Assembly: GCA_035582835.1 (NCBI GenBank)
Contig: JAYKAV010002662.1
Location: forward strand, 1,906,475-1,970,474
Reading direction: 5' to 3'
From: Phoebastria nigripes
Lineage: Eukaryota; Chordata; Aves; Procellariiformes; Diomedeidae
DNA length: 64,000 nt
Shown here: positions 1 through 14,300 of the stretch, piece after piece
Position numbering within the stretch: the stretch's first letter is position 1
Layout: each line of letters starts with the position of its first letter
Translations under genes and position numbers: made by a program
The notes under the pieces: model-generated
Told to the model about the DNA's origin: nothing
What the model saw: the letters and a program-made list of their open reading frames with translations, nothing else
Databases searched by the model: none

Positions 1-1782
1 CACCCCCAGCCTCCTCGCTGGTGGGGTGGGGTGAGGAGCTGCAAAGGCCTTGACTCTGTGTAAGCACTGCTCAGCAATAGCTAAAACATCCCTGTGTTAT
101 CAACACTGTTTTCAGCACAAATCCAAAACATAGCCCCATACTAGCTACTGTGAAGAAAATTAACTCTAACCCAGCCAAAACCAGCACAAGGAGCTAAGTT
201 TTAGACTTTACTATTTCAAGGCGGAAGAGGATAAGAGAGGGCGCCACGATATTAATCCCTGCACAGCCACACTGATTCTGCTTTTCTAAGTTTATTATCC
301 TAAAACAGGAAAAACAAAGCTCCTGTCGCTTTGTGAGTAGCAAAACTAATTCAGCATTGTTTCCTATGGATCTAGCTCTTTTATATTTAACTTCCCCTTC
401 CAAGCCTATAGTCTCTTCCTGACCACTTGTGGGGGTAAGTGGCAATGTGTGTAATGGCTTATTGAGGATTCGTTTGCATCCCTAAACTGATTGACATGCT
501 GACTGCCATCTCTCAGAACAGATAAGGGGTTGGAGCTACACCGTAGTGGGGGCACTAACTACTGTTGATTTATTTTACTTAGCTCTTCATTTCTATAGGA
601 TGAGTGGGTGTTTAGAGTATCTGAAATGTCTACTTCCATCTCAAGTGTGGTTGAAATTGGCCAATGGATTCAAAAATTATTAGAGGGGATTAAAAGACAG
701 ACAGCATGATCAGATAAGCCTGTTTCCTCAGAAAACTAGGCTAAAAAGGAAAAAAAAATCTAGTGCAAGGACTCCTGCGATGTCCTCTGTACATCCTGTT
801 TTTTTCAGCATCTGCAGTAGTTAATACTGGAAGCTCTGAGTGTTTACAAATGAGTGATGCAGCGCACACAGCAATGCCGCTCTCCTTTGCTCTGACTGTT
901 TATTTACATTACACCTGCAATATTGAATGTAGTCATCCCACTGATGTGGCATCAGTCCTCTCCGTCTCGGCAGCTGAAATTTGTCATGTGTACATGAGAA
1001 GTGGCTCCAGGTTATCCACATCTGAACACCCCCTTGCCCAAAACAGGATTTAGCTGCCGGGAGACAAGCCCCATAGAGTAGTCACTGTTTGTTGAGGGGC
1101 TGTAAGACAAGCCAACAGGTTGGTCATTCTGTATTCTCGAGCAGCTGATGAGGACTTTGCTGCTTCTCCTCAGTCTAGGTGTGAACATGGAAATATTTTA
1201 GTTGAGTAGGGATATAAGGCTGCGCCCACCTCAGCCCCAAATATATATTTGACTGGCACCTTTCACAGTGGGCAACATTTTGCTGTCTAGAAGCTGTTTA
1301 TAAATCAATTTTACAGACTCTGGGAGGTGGGGAAGTCCTTGAGGTGCTGTGCCTGGTCTCTAGATAAGAGGTTGCCGTTTTGCATGTACAGCAAAGCTGA
1401 TGACCCTTTGATCCCCGTGCACATCTCAGAGCAAACTCTGTTAATTGTGACCCCATGATCCAGAAGGAGTGCTGGAAAGGGGCTGAGTTTAATGGAGCCT
1501 TTCATCTGAGAGAAGGGTGCTGGGATGAAAGCCAGCCTCAGTTGCAAGAAGAAAAATAGTTAAAGCCTGTGAAGGCATTAAATTTCAGGCTAAATAAAGG
1601 CATGTTCTGGGACATGGATTTTGAAATGTGAAGGAAGGGTACGAGGCTAAGGTTTGGGGTTCTGGGTATCTTGGCATTTCTAGCCCAATTTCCTGTGTTG
1701 CTGTTTATATAGCAGAGCTGGTACAAATTTTCAAGCAGACACACAAATCCAGAAATAAAAGGAATAGCTGGTTGTGAACCTG

Positions 1783-1914
1783 CCGCCCACGCACACAAAT
1801 CCAGCGAGCCAGCTGGGCTGCAGCGCTCCTCCCTCCCTTCCTGCTCCTCTGACATCCCCGTCGTCTCAGCCGTCACGACATGCCTGAGCTCTTATGAGCG
1901 TTGCTGAGGCCCAC
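1783..1914. promoter_or_regulatory. CpG-dense patch, weak candidate promoter or first-exon region
   Basis: Ten CpG dinucleotides fall within about 130 bases, whereas nearly all the surrounding sequence is AT-rich and CpG-poor. The following 700 bases are also relatively GC-rich. Vertebrate promoters and non-coding first exons often sit in such patches, and the roughly 17.5 kb distance to the first coding exon is plausible for SCN5A. No TATA box, convincing splice donor or transcript evidence can be assigned, so this is only a pointer. It could equally be an old GC-rich repeat. Confidence 0.2.
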
Positions 1915-4900
1915 GAGGCAGCTTTCCAGAGCAGGATGGGGAATGAGCTCCAGATGATGGCCTGGAGAGACTGCCTTGTCCCCCTGCACCTGTAGTGCTG
2001 GGCACCTGTAGTTTTGAGCACCCTCAGGGAGAAGAGGTTTTATGGCTCAAAATCAGTGCTTTGAACTCTATTTGGAGGAATTTGGATGAGCTGGTGGATA
2101 ACGTGTTTGTTCAAGGTGATGGACACCAGATGAAGTTCACACCTGGCAAGGAAAAGGTTTCATCTGGTGCTTGCTTGGGCTTTGAGACCTTCTGAGCGTG
2201 TCTCACCCCAGCTCACGGTGCAGCTGCACTTCTTGCACGGGGAGGCAGAGGATGGGCTGCTGGGTAAAGCTGGGGTCATTACCTGTGAGCCTGCTGTCCG
2301 GGAGGGACCAAACCACCTTTACCCTGGCTACATCAGGTGTGTAGCTGGGGGGAAACCCCACTGTCTCCCACCGCAGCCCAAAGAAAGCTCTGAAAATGGC
2401 TCGGCGTCAGAAAGCCGTTTCCCAGCTGAAGTCTGACATTTCCTCTCCTCCTGGGGACTGCAGAGCCGCTGCCTTTTGGCAATTTGCTCTCCAGAGGCAG
2501 TTGAGAATAGATAGCTTCTGCCCCTACTTTTGTTGGGTTGGTTTATGGGAGACTCGGGTGCGCACAGTGCTGTCCAGGGGTGGGTCACTGCCCATGCCTG
2601 GAGATTGCAAGATGCCTTGCAAAATACTTTATGCCTCGACCCAGGCCTTGATCAGTTGGCAATGTATATTCTGTATATGTTTCTACCAAATGCTTCTCCC
2701 ACCCCAACCCTCACTGAAACCAGCTCATTGTTTTCCTTCGTTGCTAATTTGTGGTGGTGTTTTTTCTTCCTGTGCTGCAAGAGATATAGCCTCATATAAC
2801 CTAACTCTCAAAGACTCCTGATACTAGCTCCCTCCCACCCTCCTTATTCCCGTTCATCTTGTGTCTCATTTTGCAATTGCTATTATTTCATCCCTCTGGG
2901 GCACCTACTAAGGCTACCCCGATGATGGATGCTGCCAGACCAGATGCATAAATATTAAGAAAGGTGGAAGGAGCCAGATTTGCAATTTCTTTGTGCAGAA
3001 CAGTGATGGAAATGCTATTCTTACAGCTGACCAACACAACTGCAATCTAACTCCAGATATAAAAGCCTGTAGATGCAGGTTAAGCTAAAGTTTTATCTGG
3101 GACTGTAACTGGGTAGCATCTTGTGGTCAGGCAGAGAAGCAAACATGCTAGTTATACTGGTGATTTTCACTAGATCACTAAAGGGCTTGTTCAGGAGACT
3201 GGGCTGGTCTCCAAATGTATACTGTACCTTGTCTAATTTCTGTTGCTGGTAGAGCGAGACAAATTTGTGACCAGATGATCTTATTTATTGGCAGAGTTTC
3301 CAGAATTTTGACATGCAATATCTGATGTGAACATTGGACCCTGTGCGTGGCCCTAGAAATGATTACGTTAACTATCTATCTGGGACGTTATCCTTGCAGT
3401 GCAGTATCACAAGTCACCTGTCTACGTGACCACCTTAATAAATCAGTGTATGATCGCCTGGAATTGCCAGAGGTTTGGTATTATCCGAAAGCCTGATGGC
3501 AATATTCAGATACTGGAAGAACAGAAAGTCTTGATTAACGCCGAGTTAGCTGTCTTTTCTCTAATGCTGTTTCCAGTTCAATGGANGTCTTGATAATAGT
3601 GTTTGGTCTGAAGGCCACAGACTTATTGATGGTCACAGATCAAAATACCATCGCTTCTAATAAATTATGCTGCCCTATTTCTGTAAGAAGTGCACCAAGG
3701 AACAACATCCGTAAAAGCAAGGGGAAAATCTGAGCAGTCTCAACAAAGACTCATAGCACTGCTACTCAGAGTGAGAGCGAACATAATGGAAGTGTATTTC
3801 TGGAAGTGAAATTTGGGGAATGCAAATTTGATGCTGGCAGTGCATCTTTATTGTGGACCCTACAGCACAGTAAGACTGGTGTTGTTTTTAGAGGATGCCA
3901 AATTTAAACTTCTCCTGCCTACAACTGTTTCTGTATCCCTCTTTGCCCATCTATGCCACCTTGGATCAGGTGTAGTTTTGGAAATTTGAGGATAGATAGA
4001 TTAGGGCTATTATTAAAAAGGCACAGAATATTTTTCTTACAGCTCAGGGTTGCAGCTAATAGTGCCAAAAGTTTTTGATGGACTAAAATCAGTTTAATAT
4101 TCACAGTCTCCAACACATCACCCCTCTGTTATTAGCTATGAGTATTGAGGCCAAGTGCTACAGGTGTGATCATGCAAAGATCTCAGTAACCCTACACCCA
4201 ACAACAACTGCGTAAACTGACACTGTGTAAGATCAGGGATTATGAATGTAAAACAATCCTCATCTTGCTAGAACTGATCTCTTCAGATTAGTGTGGAGTA
4301 TCTCGGCGATCTTGCCACTCCNGATCTTACCTTGTCACTTCTCATGCTCAGGAGTCAAAAGGAAGCTCATCAGATTTGCATTTTCCAAAAATATTAACTT
4401 TCACTTACAAAANATGTGCAAATTACGTTCCTCTATTTAAAACTAGCCATCAGAGTCCATTATATTTTCTGTAGTAGGAAACAGATTGGAAGACATTTTG
4501 TGTCAGAGCATAAAAAAACTGACCGAAAGTTCGGAATCACTTTTGTGGATTTACTACAGCAAACCCTAAAAGCAGCTTTTTGCAGAGTTCACGTGTTTCC
4601 TTACGATGAAAACTTTTGCTTTGTGACAACCTATGAGCATCCATTAAAACACAGATTTTGGAGCAGAGCAGATTGTGTGGTACTGCCCATCTGCAGATCG
4701 GATACCCATGCTTACTTTTTAATAAGAGCAAGGAGCTGGATGTAATGTCATGCAGTCATAATTCTTGGCAGTTGCTATACTTCATATGTTTATTGGAAGC
4801 TGAAGCTTTGGAGCATTTATCAGATCTCTTTACGCTTCCTGCATTAGTGCTTGGGGGTTTTTCCAGCTGAGCTCTCAGGCTGCCAAAGCCCTGTTTGGTA

Positions 4901-7900
4901 GGGAAAGAACGATGTGTCCAGTGGAGTGTTTCATGGGGGGAATGATTATGCTGAAAAAAAGTGAACAAGTCCAGAAACACCTGCCTGGGCAATGCATGTT
5001 TGTAAACTTAGAGGTTTTTTAGACGTTTTGAGAAGGACCGGGAGATTACTCTCCTGTAAAAGAGTTGGGTGTGAAATGGAANTGCTAGCCTGAGAGATGA
5101 CCGACTCTCCCTTGGAGAGAAGGTGGATTGTGGCAGATTGACCTGGGGGAAGGCAGCACTTTCTGCCGTCTGAAAGTGGACTGCAGTGAACTCATCTGTC
5201 AGCCTTGGGATGTCATTTAGGGGTTGGGCTGAGGCTTGGAACCACACTTTGCAATGGAGGGGGTTATATGGCAGCTGGAGCCAGGGTAGTGTTTCTAGCT
5301 GGTTCATCCAGAAAGCCTCCTCATACCACATGGTGTCTCAGCCACATGGCCACCTTAGGAGAAGGCTCCAGGAGGGCCGAGGACATACATCCACCCCCAG
5401 TCTTGTTGTCCGTTCCCTGTGCCATGGCACTGTGGCACTGAGTGTTCAACATTCCCGTGCACCTAAGCCGGGCTGGCATGTGCTCCCAGCCATAAAATTA
5501 GGGTAATGCTCTTTGCTGTGCAGGGCTGAGGGGGAAAAGATGCTCCCAGGGGTTCACAGCTCTTGGTGTGGGCTGTGGGAGCTGCAGTGAGGATGATTTC
5601 CTGGCTTTCCTGGGACAGCCCTGAAATGCAAGGGACAGGACTCACAAGTCTCCCTCTTTTCTTCCTTTCCCATTGCTTCCATCTCAATTTAGGGTAGGAG
5701 GACAAAACCAGAGGATGCTCTGAGCTCCCCTGCTCCTATGACCCCAAATAAGCCAGGTAAAGCTGGAGTTTGCCCTTAGGAAGGTAATATGGTATAAAAT
5801 TTCTTCTAGGACAAAATTCCTTCTTTTAATAAAAGCCCTATTTAAATAATCAAAGTCCCAGAGATGAGATGCAACTAGCCCATTTGCCCAAGAGAGCGTT
5901 TCAAAATACTTTTACCCAACAGTTGGTCTGAGATCAAACAGACTTGGCATTACACTGTTTCCTGGATAACACGCCATCATTATTTATTAATCTGAATCAA
6001 AGTGCTTGATGTTTTCGTGCTATCAGTTAGACAGAGCCTTATCGTCTGCCTCCCTTTTTTTTTAATTTGTTATGTTTCAAGAAAGTTTTGAAGCTGTTGC
6101 AGTGGGAAATCCATAGCTTAAGTGGCAGCTTGCTCATCTTTTATTTATTTTTGTAATAATCCCATTGTTACTCATTCAAAGCTCCAAAAGATCCTTGTCC
6201 TCAGTCAAAAGTTTTATGCTTGGATGAGATTCTAATGGTGACTTTTAGAAGAAAAGTGTGTTTTCCTGGTTTTGAATAGGTATCGTCACATTTATTGCTT
6301 TGTGATTTAAAGAGATGTCATTTGACTGGTCAAAACCGAGTAATTTTAAAATACATTTTTATATCAGGATCAAAATGACTATGTAAAGTTCCCAATTTTT
6401 TCATATACTTTAAAAACACAGGGATGTCAAGCCAGTGGGAGAACCAGCAATGGGATGTGATTAGGGTGATTTCTGGCCTGTTTCCCATCATTGTTGGAGA
6501 GAAAATATTTTTTTTTCCCCCATGAAAAATTGTGAATTTCTCTGAGAAATCTGTTCCCTTTTCAGTTTGGAGGCTTCTTTGTTGTACNAAGAAATTTGTA
6601 TCTCAAAGTAGATGCTCTTTACTAAAATGCTTCTCTTATTGGAAAAGCATTTTTCTATAGAAATGGAGTTTCAATAGGAAATTTGCAGTCAGCTGTTACA
6701 TACGGCAGGCAAAGCGGCTCCCCCTTCCTCTCGAAAGAGTGGTTTCATATAGAACCTGCACTTCTGCATATCCATGCCACCGTTGTGGTTTTATAAGCAC
6801 ATTTTCCTATTTTAAAATGTTTTCCTGTCTCCTGTTTTTGTGTAAAACATCCTCACAAAGAGGGAGGATAATTAATTGGAAACTACAGAGGAAACTACAA
6901 AATCAATTCCACTCAAAGAACTACCTAATGTAGAAACTAAACTAATAAAAAAACCTAGAGAAATATATGGTTTTTTCTCTCTCCTTATTCAGTCATAGGA
7001 GTCTTAGCTGTTACATGGAAGATTGTTCCGAAACAGAATTGTAACCCTTATATATTATCTTATTGGTGCTCAGCTACACATTACCTGTGAACATAGCAAA
7101 CAATATAAAAAAAAAGCCAAAAACTGTCTTGATGGGCTGAAGACTTATTCTGACCATTTACACCAAAGGAAGNCCGGATCCCCAAGCTGATTGTGCTTCT
7201 TTATAAAATTAATCCGTAAGATTTTCTGCTCATAAATAACTGGGAAATGATTGAACTTTAAAACATAAGACTTCTCATGTGCTAAACCTCACGGAAGACT
7301 AATCTCTTGATAAATTTAGTTTTAAAGTAACGGAAGCATAGATGATTGCAATTCTATTTTTAGACATGCGCAGTGAAACATTTCTGCTTGGTTTGTAGTA
7401 ATGTTAGTTTAAGTCAGAGCCACCAAATGAAGACAGAGATGTGAGAAGGAGCAGGAGCAGCAGGGTCAGCGTGGTGAACAGTCTTGGCCCTGGGTTTGGA
7501 GGCAATTTTGGAAAGATGAACCCAGATTGTGTTTGCCAGGGCAAGGAGAAGGAGGCGATGAGTGAGATATGAGATGGCCAGAGCTGATGGCATCACTAGC
7601 CACGTCAGAAAGACTTGAAGACCAGGGCCTGTATCTCTGCTGCTGGTCTGTACCAGCCAGTAGAAAGCAAAGCACACTTAAACCATCNGTTCTTGGGCTC
7701 ATTACAGTGTGTATTGGGTAAAATGGAGGCAGTGATGTCTGTGCTATCAGGCCATACCNAAACAATAGTTACAAGTAGACCAGGCATTGAGATGTGTTTC
7801 TGCTTTGGGTGTGTAAGAAGGGAGTTACGATAAATCAGCAGAACTCTGTCCTGGACTATCTTATTCTTGTTAGCCACTGTGAGAGTAAATGTTAAGCATG

Positions 7901-8293
7901 TGAAGTGGGATTTCCCATTACATTCTTAATGTGAATCTTCAATTTAATTTAGATTCACCTGGGAATACTATAAATTGTAAGAATTGAGAGTATCAGTAAT
8001 GCTTTTAATGGTCTGATCTTTCAAGCTAGATGTTCTTCTTGCTTGGACCTAAGGGCTGGCTTACAGGCTCTCGTTTGTGTTTTGTGACAGCATTTTACAT
8101 GGCTCTCTTTGCCAGCTCCATCCCTTCAGGGGGATGGAAAGGGGAGGTAGGAGAAGTCATGCTGTAGCCCAAGGCTGCACTACAAAGCTGCAATCTGGTC
8201 TGCTGTGACCATTTCTTCCAGGACATCATCTTTAACTTCTCTGCAGCTTACTGACTTGGAGATGAAGTGAGAAGCAGTTTCCACAAAGGATGG

Positions 8294-8380
8294 TGTGGTG
8301 GGTTAACCTTGTCTGGCTGCCAGGTGCCCACCAAGCTGCTCTCTNACTACCCCCTCCTCATATTGGGTTAACCCACCACA
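8294..8380. mobile_element. 87-bp element with 15-bp perfect terminal inverted repeats and 5-bp target duplication
   Basis: The left end (8294-8308) begins TGTGGTGGG and is the exact reverse complement of the right end (8366-8380), which finishes CCACCACA. The pentamer GATGG lies immediately outside both ends (8289-8293 and 8381-8385), as expected for a target-site duplication. TG...CA termini with a 5-bp duplication suit an ERVL-type LTR, and the left half resembles the start of an LTR family I associate with bird genomes. At 87 bp it is far shorter than a normal solo LTR, so it may be an internally deleted solo LTR or a non-autonomous MITE-like element. There is no coding capacity. Confidence 0.6.
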
Positions 8381-11300
8381 GATGGTTATTAGGTAAAGGG
8401 GACCTAATACACAACCATCCTATATAAAGGACGGTTATCAGGCCCTTGGAGAGCGTGAAATGTGTCCTGGAGACATGGACAAGGGGAATCTGTGAAATGC
8501 CATCTACATTTGCCTCTTTTCTTTCCCCACTTACATTTCTCTCTTCTCTGTCTGGCAGCAGAGATGGGCAGGAGAGAGCTGGGATCCCAGACAACTTTTC
8601 TGGAGTTAGCACTACAAGTTTTGGGAATATTTTTGGAAGGGAAATCGAGTCGGGGAAGCATATTTTGGAGCCAGGATAAACACTTGTGTGGGAAGAGAGG
8701 AACTGTGCCATCCCACTTGTTCTGCTTTTAAAATCACTATATGCTTTGACATAACCTGCAAGACAAGCCCGAGACTGGAGTAGGAAATTGGCTGTGAACT
8801 AGGACGGATGTGCGTTTTCAGCTCTTTTTTGGGTTGTTTCGTTATGGTCCCCTAGGAGTCATGGATGCCACTAGCCCGTATTTCACTCTACTTTTAAAAA
8901 TATTAGCTCAAAACNACTTTTGCCCATGTAACTGCACAATCCAGATCTCAAACATCCCTTTAATTTGTAGAAACAAAACATAAGACAGAAAATATTTTCC
9001 AGATTTGTGAGTCCATGGTGAGTCTGAGAGTATCAGGATAGCCTGGGTGACCAAGTTTCTGGGAACAACGTGGTTGTCATTGACTAATTAAATGTATGCA
9101 GTTCATTGAAGCTGAAGATCTATACTTCANGTTGTAAAGTAATTGTGGGCACTGGAAAGCTGATGCAGAAGTGTTAGAGTTTGCCACCCGCTGGAGTGGA
9201 ACAGCCCCATGCTCCGCTCCTTTACCACCATGCATTTAGAGGTAGCTGGTCCCTTTTTTCCTGAGAGGAGTCAAGCAGAAGAAAAGCTAACACATGTCAC
9301 ACGCCTTGCATCATATTCCATAATGGTCTGAATTTTGGGGGGGACAGATTTCAGTCCAGATGCCCCTGCTCCGTCAGAGAAAANCAGACATGCAAGCGTA
9401 GACACTTAGTTCACAGGTACCAACAGGTACATAACAATACCTAAATTTAGGTGTCCTAATGAACAAATTGAATCATCAGGACCTTTGGTAGGGTCTAAAG
9501 CATAGTTTATCTCACTGAAGTAGACATGCAAAACAGGAGAGATTACTCATGTCCTAACNGTGCCTACTTCTCCCTGAATGTCTAACATCCCGCATTTCTT
9601 TGGTTTGGCTAATCTGTTCCAATGCACCAGATTTTAGTTGATGCATTCTATCCTGTGTATGAGGCTAGACTCACAAGAGTTGCATATCCAATACATATTT
9701 TTTTAGCCAAAAATTTCTAGAATACATTATTTGTCCTGTCTAAGCTTAGGAACTATGCTGCAGGATGGATAAAGATACAGGTGAATGTACAGAGGAGCAG
9801 GCAGTACTTGAATTATTAGCCCCATACATGGCAGGTTAAAAATTAAGTGATCTGACCAAAATCTTCCATTTTCTTGTCAAATTTTTATTTTTAGTTGAAA
9901 TTGTCTTGAAAAAGGAAAAAAATAATCTGAATGTTGAAGCAGTACAGTCATTTCTGTATCATTTTAGGACCCTATCAGAGTAGGTGCTGTTATACCTCAT
10001 AGACATAATGTCATCTGGGGGCTCTTACCTTGCCCCCAATATTCATATATTATTGTGGGTCTGTAGCATAGAAAGAACCCTAGCTATAGGAGGGGATTAG
10101 GGTCAAGATATTGGATGATCTCTCGGTACAATTGCTGTTTATCACTGCTATTAGTAATAATAAAGTTATTTTTAGGAATAGTGTTTTTTCTTTCAGGAAG
10201 TGCAAACAAGTTCCCAAATTATGGAGCTAGTGCATTTTCCATTTAGAAAATGTCCTGCATTGATACCATCATCAGATGTTTCTCTTTCACAGGCCACTTG
10301 ATGTATTATTTTCTGGTTTACTCATTGACTGTTTGGTCCCATAAACTAAATTAAGCAAGAAGCCACAGCAGGGTTTGCAGTATTAGGCCACTATTGTATG
10401 CTCCCAGTGCATTGTGCCTCAAGCCCAATTGAGTATTACCAACCACTCAAGCATGCACCGTTGACACATAAATGCATATTTGGATGTAGCTTGTTAGTAA
10501 ATGCAATGTCCCCAGCAGTTTTATTTGGATCATTATATTATTGCTAATTAACAGAAAATGTCATGACTTTTGGAAAATAATTGTTTGTGCAATGTGTTAT
10601 TTACTCTGAAAAATTCTTCCATGTAAAAAGATGAAGAAATTATACAGGGGAGAAGGGGAGGAATATTCAAGAGAGCCACAGGGTTCTCAGAAGCATGAGT
10701 CTCATTGACATCAGTGGGACATAGCCAAAACCACTCCTGGTAATGTGACTCACTCATATACCTCTAAAATCATCCATGTTCACCACTCTTTAGATGCTTC
10801 CCATCATTTGCTCAGATGCACTTTAGGTTTTAGTTAGTGTCAGGAGAAATAAAGTTTAATTCAGCTAACCTACCAGCAAAATGTAGTAGCTAGAAAGTGG
10901 CAATCTTGGTGCTAGCCTTAAAGGCTACTAGGTATCAAAAAAAAAAACCCAATGAAAAGTCTCTGGCTTCTCTTCCTCCATGCTTCCGTCGGCCTTATTT
11001 ACAAAATCNTTTAGAGCATTATGTAATTAAAATCAAATCGCTGTCAGTTGGCACCAGCATCCATTGCATCTTTTCCATGAAGCTACNCAGAGTTGCTGAA
11101 GTAAACGTATTTGAAAGGAATGACAGAAATTAAATAATTCTGTCTTTCCGACGCCAGGGGTCTGACCCACCGCCTATTGCAGTCACACGAAATAGTCCCC
11201 TTGATTGATGTGAGCTGAGGATTGCACCCCCAGAGCCCATGTAAGCTCTTAACTCTGATTCCTAAACTTGGCAACCAAACTCAGGCGGTTTTCAATCGCA

Positions 11301-14300
11301 AATGGGAAGAATATCCCTCCTCTTTGGACAGCAACAATCTCTCTCTGTCTCTCAGGAGGGAAAATCTCTTCCATCAGAGTGGAAGATCCACTAGCTTTAT
11401 CCAAATAGTATTGTCAAATTTACAGTGCACTAAATAATGAATCAAATCTTCAATATACCCCAGCAAGCAGCAACCAGCTACTCCCTGATAGGGTCCCTGT
11501 TCAATTTGTCCTTCATGAGTCTCTATTTCCATTACCAGGGAAGATAATTTTGCCAGTGCACTTCTAAATCTGTGCCTTTTCATTTTTCTCCTGTGTATTT
11601 TATAGCAAAAGCACTGAAAATGCCTGCCAGTAGCTGGGGCTCTATTAGCACCGAACACCATCCAAAACCATAGACAAAAAGGGAGCCTGCATCCTTGTCC
11701 GGGGGAACCTACCATGATAGACAGAGATGCATTGCATGGGACAAAGAGGAGAATAAAGTGGCTGTGAATGTCACTTGAGGGTTATCGCTGTGGACAGGGA
11801 GAGGTTTGTGGAAAGGTTATGTTGACTTGGAATAAAGTAGGTGGGAGGATGAGATCATTTTATTGGCTAATGAATAGGAAAAGGATAGAGGTGGAGAAGG
11901 ATGGGAAGCTGGGTGTATCGTAGGTGTATGGATGGGGTGGAGTTCAATGAAGGATGGTGCTCATGGAGCAAAGTGCTCCTGGTACTGCAGACTTGGCAGG
12001 ACCTGCTGTCTCACCTCGTATCCGTGGGATGCGGGAGGGGGACCTGCCACCTCCCACAGCTTAGCTTTGCATGATTTGGGTCTTTCTCTCCCAGCCTTTC
12101 ACATCCAGTATTTTCTTGACCCTTCACCTCAGCCTCTTTTTGTTTCTGTCACCTGAAAGAAGGAAAACCTATATTGCTCCGTTCACTATTAAAAATGAAG
12201 TTCAGTTGTTATGTCATGTTTGTCTCTTAGTTCAATGCTAAAATTGTGAAAGATGCCCTGGCTTTGCTTATAGAGTTTCATCCATCTTTTTTAATGTAAA
12301 CATGACAGTTCTGGTGGTGGCTTTTATAAGTCTGTTGGTTTTCCCTGCTGATGAAATGTGTCTCCATAACTTAGATGGGGGGGGAAATCAGTGATGCCTT
12401 ACCTATAACTCTGTGGTAATAGATCAGACAGCTTTCCAGCCGTGGCTCCCTCTCCAAGGGAGGCATGCAGCCAAGCTTTTGGTGGCCAGCATAAAACCTG
12501 CCTTCTTTCAGCAGCATAACTATCCCATAATGGCTTCAGAATATATTTTAATAGCCATTTTACAACTTCCTATATCCGTTAGAATGTCTTTACAAAACAC
12601 TCTGTGAATAAAATGGACCAGATTTGATATATTTTATTCATGTGAGCATTCAAAACACCTAATGTCGTAAGCAGCATATATTATATTTGGCACAACATGG
12701 AGTTCTCCTGTAGATTTCTTATTTCTTGTTCAAAAGCTAGTGACTGCATCCTGAGCTGAAAACATTCCTCTTTGTCGGTAGCTCTTTGCAAGCTCTGTTG
12801 GTTCAGAGTAGCAAAGGAGAAATCTTTCCCTGGATCTGAAGGCTGAGTAGTTTATAGTAAAATAACTCTGAGGCCAATCTCTAGTTAATTAAAATAGACA
12901 TGAAAACCTGTTGGATGCAGAGAATTATAATTTTCAGCAAAATATAGAGATGCGCATTGGTAACTATAATGTGCTGCTTATTTATGTCATTTGGTTGCAG
13001 CATAATTTGAAATAAAAACACCTGCAAAGAAAGCAGAATATTTTTAGCTCACTAAAAATATATATTTTATCATAAGAGAAGACTTAGTGCCAGCATTTAA
13101 TTCTTGGCATAACATTTGTCATCCCCAAATACGGTTTCAATATTGGGATGAAATCTTCTGAATTCATTTCCTTTTAGCACATGTTAGCTTTCTGAAGACT
13201 TTATCTTATCAATAAGTCATTGGTAATGTCAGAATGCTGTGATTCTGATGAGCGAGATGCCAGTAAAACTCATTAAACTGGATTTAAAAGAAGATACAGC
13301 ATAGGCAGAGCTGGTTGTGATGAAAGGCTCTTGGGTCGGTGATTTTGAGATTTCGGTTTGGACATTTGGTGTTGGGTTTTTTTCCCAATGATGTGAATGC
13401 AATGAGTTCTCTTACTTATTTCTGCCCCTGGACAGCATGCATGGTGAACAAACAGGGCTCGTTTTAGGAAATCTGTGTTATGCAATTTCATATCAACCTG
13501 CAGGGTTGCCTTGTGACGCGGGCAGCAAGAGGAACTCTGTCTCACAGCTCCTCCTGNGTCAGTCTTGGGCTGATTTCAATGCTGTGCTTCTCCTAGGAGA
13601 TCTCCTTCTAGAGCTAAACATTGCAGCCATTTCCATCAGATTTTTGTGGGATACAAAGCCTTTCCCCTGCAGGCCANCCACGGGAGCCTGCCTGGTCCCA
13701 GACAGGCATTGGTGTCTCCAGCACCCCTTTTTGCACCTTCAACTCACCCAACAAGATGTCTCTGGATGAAGAAGCATTTGCAGATTGCTTTCATATGTTG
13801 CAAAAAACCCCAAGGTTTTCCAGCTCCCTGCAAGCTTGGTTACCTTCTAGGCCGTTACTTTGAAACCTCAGTTACACACTCTCTGGTGTTCATGCTCTGG
13901 TGTGAAGGTACTCTCTTTAAAGAAAGCATTTCTATCCAAATATTCCTGGTCCTAAGATCACTTCCCCAGCTGCTGTGACTTCCCTGGGATGGGTAGAGCT
14001 GTGCTGATTTACGCCAGCTGGAGCTGTGGCTGATTATATGTGCTAGGAACGTGTACTACAAAATCATTGTTTATGGTCTTGACAAAATTATGCCTGTTGG
14101 AAAAAGGAAACAAACCAGATATCAGTTTAAGCAGAAGTAATGAGTGTGCTGTGTAAAATTTCAAGGACTGTATTATTCAGTTCACCCTCCTTTTGATGTG
14201 AGCACACAGACCCTCAGAGTGTGTATTAACAGCAACTCAAATTTTTCAGTTGAAAAAGAATTTCCCATGACACCTCCTAGCTGTGGAATGTGAAGTGCAG

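Noticed and set aside
13273..13978. Cluster of about 110-codon open frames near 13.3-14.0 kb
   Set aside because: Overlapping frames on both strands, interrupted by ambiguous bases, with no domain or splice structure.
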